Shown piece by piece: positions 14,876 through 19,024 of a stretch of 19,024 nucleotides of DNA (position 1 is the stretch's first letter; each line of letters opens with the position of its first letter). Below the pieces are notes generated by a model. It searched no databases, was not told the DNA's origin, and saw nothing but the letters and a program-made list of their open reading frames with translations. A program made the translations under genes and the position numbers. This stretch comes from Promethearchaeota archaeon (GTDB lineage Archaea; Asgardarchaeota; Lokiarchaeia; Sigynarchaeales; SOKP01): contig JAUXAJ010000068.1 in the NCBI GenBank assembly GCA_030620005.1, forward strand, positions 1-19,024, in the 5' to 3' direction.

Positions 14876-15400
14876 ATGATTGCCATAATAAATGCGTCTC
14901 CATTAATCTATTTGGGGAAAATAGGGGCTCTTACTTTACTTCCCAAAATCTTTTCACGGTGTTATACAACAATGTGGGTAAAAAAGGAAGTTTTAAATGA
15001 AAAAAGTGCTCCTGAATATCCCGTTTTGGAAGAAAGCTTTTCAGGCTGGCTAATCATTAAAACCCCCGAGAATCAAAAGCTCATGAAAAGACTGGAAGAT
15101 CTACAAATCCATCCGGGAGAAGCCTCGATCATCGCTTTAGGGAAAGAGTTACAGGACATTTCTGAAGAAACTGTCCTCATCGTCGATGATTTAACCGCAC
15201 GGGAGATCGCACGAACTTTAGGACTTAAAAGCACCGGCACATTGGGCATCATGCTCAAAGCATTGCGCTTGGAACTCATGACGAAAAAAAAATGTAAAAA
15301 TTTTCTCAGAACTCTCATAGAAAATACTACATTTAGAATCTCTGCTGTAATATATTCAAAGATCTTTAAAGAAATTGATGATTTTCAATCAAGTGGATGA
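14876..15400 (+). CDS. DUF3368 PIN-like toxin
   Basis: A 174-residue PIN-superfamily protein. IINASPLIYLGKIG (4-17) carries Asn6 where many PIN proteins have Asp, a change common in DUF3368. KEVL with E38, HPGEASII with E82 and IVDDLTAREIA with D104/D105 supply the remaining acidic site, and the family signature GLKSTGTLGIMLKA follows. It is expected to be a metal-dependent RNase held in check by the preceding UPF0175 protein. The ATG at 14876 is preferred over an upstream in-frame start at 14825, which would overlap the antitoxin by 44 nt and add residues outside the domain. Confidence 0.85.
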   Translation: MIAIINASPLIYLGKIGALTLLPKIFSRCYTTMWVKKEVLNEKSAPEYPVLEESFSGWLIIKTPENQKLMKRLEDLQIHPGEASIIALGKELQDISEETVLIVDDLTAREIARTLGLKSTGTLGIMLKALRLELMTKKKCKNFLRTLIENTTFRISAVIYSKIFKEIDDFQSSG

Positions 15401-15615
15401 AACATCAAACCATTGTAAAATCGCGATTGTTCACTGAAAGGGTATTCCAGTGTTATTTTCATAAAATCACAATATTTTAAAACCGATAAAGGGACTTTAA
15501 ATCTAGATGCCCATGATCTTATATTGAACATATCGCAAATGATCTTTGCCTTTTGGGAAACTGGATCATAACTCTTATTAATGTTAAGATACTTACAATT
15601 ATCATGACTGATCTT
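15385..15615 (-). pseudogene. Unrecognised 76-codon open stretch, probable gene remnant
   Basis: Antisense to the spacer between the toxin and the HXXEE gene, the minus strand is open for 76 codons between TAG (15616-15618) and TGA (15385-15387). Parts look like real protein: YDPVSQKAKIICDMFNIRSW, ASRFKVPLSVLKYCDFMK, then ITLEYPFSEQSRFYNGLMF and HPLD at the end. An internal ATG at 15529-15531 would give 48 residues. I do not recognise the family. It overlaps the toxin tail and the HXXEE start on the other strand, so at most it is a decayed tail. Confidence 0.35.
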
Positions 15616-15948
15616 CTACTTGCTTATCTTTTTCTAACGATATTCAATATTTGGCACATTTTTGAAGAGATCGATGGGGAAATATGGAAAGCTCTTGGAA
15701 AAACAAGACGAACTTACCTGCTTGCCTGTGTAGCTATAACAGGATTCATACTTGTAACTGGATATCTTTTGGCTATTAATCATCCCTTAGGTTTCGTGCT
15801 TCGATATGTCACTGCTATATTTGCTTGCCTACAATTTATTCATGTGATTGCTTGGATTAAACTCAGAAATACGAGAGGTACTTTTGCTGCTGGGATTCTC
15901 TCCACACCACCCTTAGTGATTTGTGGATTAATCGTGCTATTAATATAA
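15604..15948 (+). CDS. HXXEE-family small membrane protein
   Basis: A 114-residue protein with about four membrane segments. WHIFEEI places H18, E21 and E22 in the HxxEE motif that names the family, and H80 in FIHVIAWIKLR is the second conserved histidine. The late AAGILSTPPL loop is also typical. The function of the family is unknown; conserved His/Glu in the membrane suggests a metal site or catalysis. The ATG at 15604 is chosen over a TTG at 15553, because the family similarity starts here and the extra 17 residues have no support. Confidence 0.72.
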   Translation: MTDLLLAYLFLTIFNIWHIFEEIDGEIWKALGKTRRTYLLACVAITGFILVTGYLLAINHPLGFVLRYVTAIFACLQFIHVIAWIKLRNTRGTFAAGILSTPPLVICGLIVLLI

Positions 15949-16076
15949 AGAACATTAGGTTGCAATCTACCAGTTATTAAATCCCTAGAATAAACTTAAA
16001 TTAATAATGAAGAAATATTTAATTTATTATTTACGTTTTAAATATTATTAAATCAAGGACTTAAAGTTGGTTCATT

Positions 16077-16391
16077 GTGAGTATAGAAGATCCCATGGAT
16101 TTAATGGAGAAATTAACGCTTATTGGCGGAGTCGTTGCCATTGCTCAAGGTGCTTGGAACCTGGTCAATGTTTCGTCCAATAATCCCGTTCCTGGAGTTG
16201 TGGGAGGGATATTAACGGTTATTCTTGGAATTATTGCGTTATTAACTGTTTTAAAGAAAAATGAACCCATTCCTTTTAATTGGGTTGTTTTATTGGTCAT
16301 TTCGATCTTATTGTTTCTTTTTGGTGGCTGGATTGGAGGAATAATAATCCTCATTGCAGCTGTAATAGGGATTGTCGTGGAATATCGATAA
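16077..16391 (+). CDS. Small hydrophobic membrane protein, three or four helices
   Basis: A 104-residue protein with an acidic N-terminus (SIEDPMDLMEK) and hydrophobic stretches at about 12-30, 38-60, 68-84 and 85-101, with Gly-rich segments (GVVGGILTVILGIIALL, FGGWIGGIIILIAAVIG). No motif identifies a function. The start is GTG at 16077; ATG at 16095 would shorten it by six residues. A TATA-like TTTTAAATATT (about 16036-16046) lies about 35 nt upstream. It is followed after 43 nt by another membrane protein and may be co-transcribed with it. Confidence 0.65.
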   Translation: MSIEDPMDLMEKLTLIGGVVAIAQGAWNLVNVSSNNPVPGVVGGILTVILGIIALLTVLKKNEPIPFNWVVLLVISILLFLFGGWIGGIIILIAAVIGIVVEYR

Positions 16392-16434
16392 TCTGAAATA
16401 AATTAAAAAATTAAAATGCTTAAGAGTGGAATTC

Positions 16435-17049
16435 ATGGTAAAAAATCAAAAAATAATTTCTATTTGCGGAATGATTAGTCCGATCTTATTTACAATGATT
16501 TGGATTCTTGGTGGCATATTACAGCCTGAATACAGTCATGTTCGTGATGATGTTAGCAGCCTTCTTGCAGTTGGAGCACCTAACAAGTTGTTATTCGATA
16601 TAATGCACGTATCTGACGTCCTTTTAATGATTGTGTTTTTAATTGGATTCCTTAAGGTAATGAAAGAAGTAGAAGGCTCAATTATAGGTCCTGCTTTACT
16701 TTTAGTTTCTAACGTTCTGGAACTTTTGGTAGCGTTATTTTTCCCCTTAGATCATGGTGGTGAGCCTATCACGTTTACAGGTCAAATGCACGTAATAATT
16801 GTAATGTTAATGGGATTTATTGCAATGGGGGGGATGGTCGCAATGTGGCGTGGATTAAGGAACGTGGACGAATGGAAGGGATACGACACGTATTCATTGA
16901 TATCATTTATTTTTACTTTAGTTTTTGGATTAGTGGCAGCAATTTTCATTGGAAGTGAAATAATGGGCTTAGCGGAAAGGTTAGTAATTGTCTCTACTGG
17001 ACAATACTTCTTTATAATAGCTTTGAAGACTTTTCGTACAAGTAAATAA
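16435..17049 (+). CDS. DUF998 family membrane protein
   Basis: A 204-residue protein with about six membrane helices. DUF998 features are visible: a first helix after a short basic start, then PEYSHVRDDVSSLLAVGAPN (about residues 35-54 of the longer form), the FPLDHGGEP loop and the following GQMHVIIVMLMGF helix with a histidine. The function of the family is not known. Start choice: GTG at 16426 or ATG at 16435. The latter has a GAGTGGA stretch just upstream that could pair with 16S rRNA. It is the third in a row of small membrane proteins on this strand. Confidence 0.8.
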   Translation: MVKNQKIISICGMISPILFTMIWILGGILQPEYSHVRDDVSSLLAVGAPNKLLFDIMHVSDVLLMIVFLIGFLKVMKEVEGSIIGPALLLVSNVLELLVALFFPLDHGGEPITFTGQMHVIIVMLMGFIAMGGMVAMWRGLRNVDEWKGYDTYSLISFIFTLVFGLVAAIFIGSEIMGLAERLVIVSTGQYFFIIALKTFRTSK

Positions 17050-17069
17050 ACCATCCCACTCTGTTATCA

Positions 17070-17290
17070 TTAATTATCAGAAAATCTAATGATGCGATCT
17101 AAAGCCCATTCCTTCATGTCATCATCATTCATAAAAACTGCTTTGAAACATAGATTCTTGACCACATTCCATCTCTATACCATTCTTTTTTAAACTCCAC
17201 TTTTTCGCCTTTAAACACTTTTCTAATCTCTTCCTCATTTTCTTTACCAAAATCAAAGGCTTCACGCTCACATTTTTTACCGATATTTCT
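17070..17290 (-). pseudogene. Frameshifted C-terminal gene relic
   Basis: The minus strand reads KKCEREAFDFGKENEEEIRK, VFKGEKVEFKKEWYRDGMW, SRIYV and then hits a stop in that frame. The next frame continues with FKAVFMNDDDMKEWALDRII and RFSDN to TAA at 17070-17072. Joined by one frameshift near 17140, the pieces make a sensible C-terminal domain of about 70 residues. Upstream a TAA at 17291-17293 cuts it off and no start codon precedes. I do not recognise the family. Charged, Trp-containing sequence argues against chance. Confidence 0.5.
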
Positions 17291-17350
17291 TTAGTATTTT
17301 GGAAGTAAATCTAAAAAGGAATAATTTAATGGAGTGTTAATATTTAGTAC

Positions 17351-18244
17351 ATGATAAATATTAATATGTTTAGATTATTAGGTTACAATTATAAAGAAGG
17401 TGATTACTTGAAGAAAAAAAAAAAGTTGGATCTAAAACCAATCGAAATAAATACCCCAAGAGCAAATAGATGGAGGAAGCTGATCAAGTATGCCAAACTA
17501 CCGATAATAAAACAATTATACAGAAGAAAGGCCTTCCCCGATGGTTTGGAGAACCAAACAGGTACCCCTATACCAATTAATGTATCTCTGGGTACTTATG
17601 AGGATCAAGTATTACCATTTATTGTCACAGAATACTTCATTAAAAAGGCAGGGACTATACTTATAATGGATTGTCCATGTCGTACAGCCAATAAGTGTAA
17701 AAATCACGATATTACATTAGGATGTACCTGGATGGGGAAAGGAGCTGGTAAAATAGATCGATCTAAATGGCCAGGAGCACGTCTTGCAACTAAGGAGGAA
17801 GCTTTGGAGCGAGAGCGTTTGGCTTATGAAAATGGTTTGGTCCCCCATTTAGGAAAGCTGAGAGGAGATGCGGTTATATATGACGTGTTAGAGTATCAGG
17901 ACGAATTCATGTCTATTTGCCATTGTTGCCCTTGCTGCTGCATTGTAAGCATAATGAAATATGGCCCATCCGATTATAAAAAAATTGTAAAAAGAATGGA
18001 GGGTGTCGAAGTAAGGATAAATAGTGAAACCTGTGTAGGTTGTGGGAAATGTTTTAAAGTATGTATATATAACGGATTGAAGATGAAAAACAACAAGGCA
18101 ATGATTATTCAAGAAAACTGCATGGGATGCGGTCGTTGCGAAAGGGCATGTCCTAACGGAGCAATTTCCATTTCAATAGATGATTACAGTCGTATTGATG
18201 AATTGATTGCCAGATTCGAATCGCGCGTGGATATATCTTCGTAA
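17351..18244 (+). CDS. Cysteine-rich polyferredoxin-like iron-sulfur protein
   Basis: A 297-residue protein. The C-terminus holds two classical [4Fe-4S] motifs, C228-C231-C234-C238 and C257-C260-C263-C267 (CVGCGKCFKVC and CMGCGRCERACP). Upstream are two further cysteine groups: DCPCRTANKC (C108, C110, C116) with GCTWMG (C125), and ICHCCPCCC (C190-C197), which could hold another cluster. A basic, positively charged N-terminus (about 20-60) precedes them. It is expected to move electrons in the cytosol for anaerobic enzymes; partner unknown. The start may be ATG 17351 or TTG 17408, which has AAGGTGAT immediately upstream and would remove 19 residues. It stands alone between two relic-bearing spacers. 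Confidence 0.82.
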   Translation: MININMFRLLGYNYKEGDYLKKKKKLDLKPIEINTPRANRWRKLIKYAKLPIIKQLYRRKAFPDGLENQTGTPIPINVSLGTYEDQVLPFIVTEYFIKKAGTILIMDCPCRTANKCKNHDITLGCTWMGKGAGKIDRSKWPGARLATKEEALERERLAYENGLVPHLGKLRGDAVIYDVLEYQDEFMSICHCCPCCCIVSIMKYGPSDYKKIVKRMEGVEVRINSETCVGCGKCFKVCIYNGLKMKNNKAMIIQENCMGCGRCERACPNGAISISIDDYSRIDELIARFESRVDISS

Positions 18245-18545
18245 GAGAAGAGTTATAAAAACTATAGATGCATAATTTGATGTAGAGATAATTTATTTCT
18301 CATAAATTTCAACTTTAAATAGTTAGCTATTTAAAATGAATAATGAATTACTCTGTATCCTTAAATATCAGATAATTCCACTTCAAAAACTTGTCAGAGT
18401 TCAAGTTGGGAGTGTTTTAATAGCTCTCAAGCGTATTTAGTTATTACCATATTAATTCACGAGTACCTTTAAATATTATAATTTTGTCTTTTTAAAACAA
18501 TAAAAAGAAGGTTGATTTTTCAATATACAAGTTATTGAATTAATT
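18245..18545. other. Spacer with a perfect palindrome and a tiny frame
   Basis: No established gene. TTTAAATAG (18314-18322) and CTATTTAAA (18327-18335) form a perfect 9-bp inverted repeat with a 4-nt spacer. It ends one base before ATG 18336, which opens a 34-codon frame (NNELLCILKYQIIPLQKLVR, then VQVGSVLIALKRI) closing at 18440. The frame might be a remnant or a leader peptide, but it is within chance length. The rest is AT-rich with nothing seen. Confidence 0.35.
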
Positions 18546-19024
18546 TTAAAGGCCTAGTTCTTTCAATTTTGCTTGAGTTTGTTCCCTTTTCTCAGGAGTT
18601 ATATCAAACAATATCCAAAATAAAACGAGTCCAATAACCATGATTACTGCGGGAATTATTGACATTAGTAAATGAATGCCTAAAATGGCTTCTGGAGTTT
18701 GAGTTGTTGCCTCCGGATTAAATCCCGTGAGAATTTGAACAGTTCCAACTATAAGGACCGTAAAAGCTCCTGAAGATCTTGAAAAAAACACGTGTATCCC
18801 ACTGTACAATCCCTCATTGCGAGATTGTGTCGCTAATGACGCTTCATCAATGGCATCGCTTAATATAGGTAATTGCATGACGCCTTGACATCCAAATCCG
18901 AACCCAATTATAATGAAGAATATGATAGTTTCTGTAAATGTTTTCACCCATAGAAAAGGTAAGACCCCAGCAATCATTATAATAAAACCAAGGGTAAATA
19001 ATGTCTTGGTATTATATTTCTTCC
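18546..19024 (-). CDS. GPH-type (MelB-like) sugar:cation symporter, N-terminal part outside window
   Basis: The frame runs off the right edge; about 158 C-terminal codons are visible, and the ATG at 18977 is internal. Four to five hydrophobic helices are seen, with the cytoplasmic loop LPILSDAIDEASLATQSRNE and GLYSGIHVFFSRSSG. This matches the second half of glycoside-pentoside-hexuronide:cation symporters of the major facilitator superfamily (compare the ADxIDYxExxTGxRxEGxYxG signature). The last 25 residues are a charged cytosolic tail (TPEKREQTQAKLKELGL). It would import sugars or related solutes with a cation; specificity cannot be read from this part. Confidence 0.82.
   Translation of the reverse strand, partial: KKYNTKTLFTLGFIIMIAGVLPFLWVKTFTETIIFFIIIGFGFGCQGVMQLPILSDAIDEASLATQSRNEGLYSGIHVFFSRSSGAFTVLIVGTVQILTGFNPEATTQTPEAILGIHLLMSIIPAVIMVIGLVLFWILFDITPEKREQTQAKLKELGL

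Noticed and set aside
1..19024. CRISPR array, tRNA or rRNA genes
   Set aside because: No regularly spaced identical repeats and no cloverleaf or rRNA-like GC-rich conserved segments were seen on either strand.

Overview
The window looks like a low-GC (roughly one third G+C) archaeal chromosome segment. Several promoters have TATA-like boxes about 25 nt before the expected transcript start. Leaders are short, Shine-Dalgarno sites are rare, and the protein set is archaeal: a tungsten-type aldehyde:ferredoxin oxidoreductase, an NDP-forming acyl-CoA synthetase subunit, an archaeal DUF4143 ATPase, VapBC and UPF0175/DUF3368 toxin-antitoxin pairs and a polyferredoxin. The overall flavour suggests an Asgard/Lokiarchaeia-like genome, but no rRNA or ribosomal protein is present to test that.

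Layout. 1-3085: the C-terminal part of a UvrD-like helicase runs in from the left edge and converges on a second UvrD-like gene with three topoisomerase-type zinc ribbons. That second gene has lost its N-terminus and carries an in-frame TGA. 3086-7372: three apparently intact, separately transcribed genes encode a CPBP/CAAX-type membrane protease, an aldehyde:ferredoxin oxidoreductase and a bactofilin-like repeat protein. The oxidoreductase has a 17-bp palindrome just behind its TATA box. 7436-11355: a gene-poor graveyard. It holds a cysteine-less carboxymuconolactone decarboxylase-like gene, a VapBC-type module and a P-loop kinase. Between them lie fragments: a nameless C-terminal piece, a TnpB start, an IS200/IS605-type end hairpin, a possible C2H2 finger, a HerA ATPase piece, an alpha/beta-hydrolase tail, and a fused HelZ-type helicase/SWIM zinc-finger remnant with an in-frame TAG. 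11566-17049: an acyl-CoA synthetase (NDP-forming) alpha-type subunit without its ATP-grasp partner, a DUF4143 ATPase divergent from a UPF0175/DUF3368 module, and three small membrane proteins (HXXEE, unknown, DUF998). 17070-19024: a frameshifted gene relic, a cysteine-rich polyferredoxin and the C-terminal half of a GPH-type sugar:cation symporter that leaves through the right edge.

How the parts relate. I see no large operon. Apart from the two toxin-antitoxin pairs, genes are mostly single transcription units of mixed orientation. The aldehyde oxidoreductase, acyl-CoA synthetase subunit and polyferredoxin could all serve anaerobic, ferredoxin-linked fermentative metabolism of aldehydes and acyl-CoAs, but they are kilobases apart and not co-transcribed, so this is inference. 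The most distinctive property of the window is the density of broken genes: about seven fairly well-supported relics plus a few weaker ones. No clearly new multi-gene system is visible. The best leads are the fused helicase/SWIM remnant, the SG-repeat cytoskeletal-like protein and the palindromic promoter sites.
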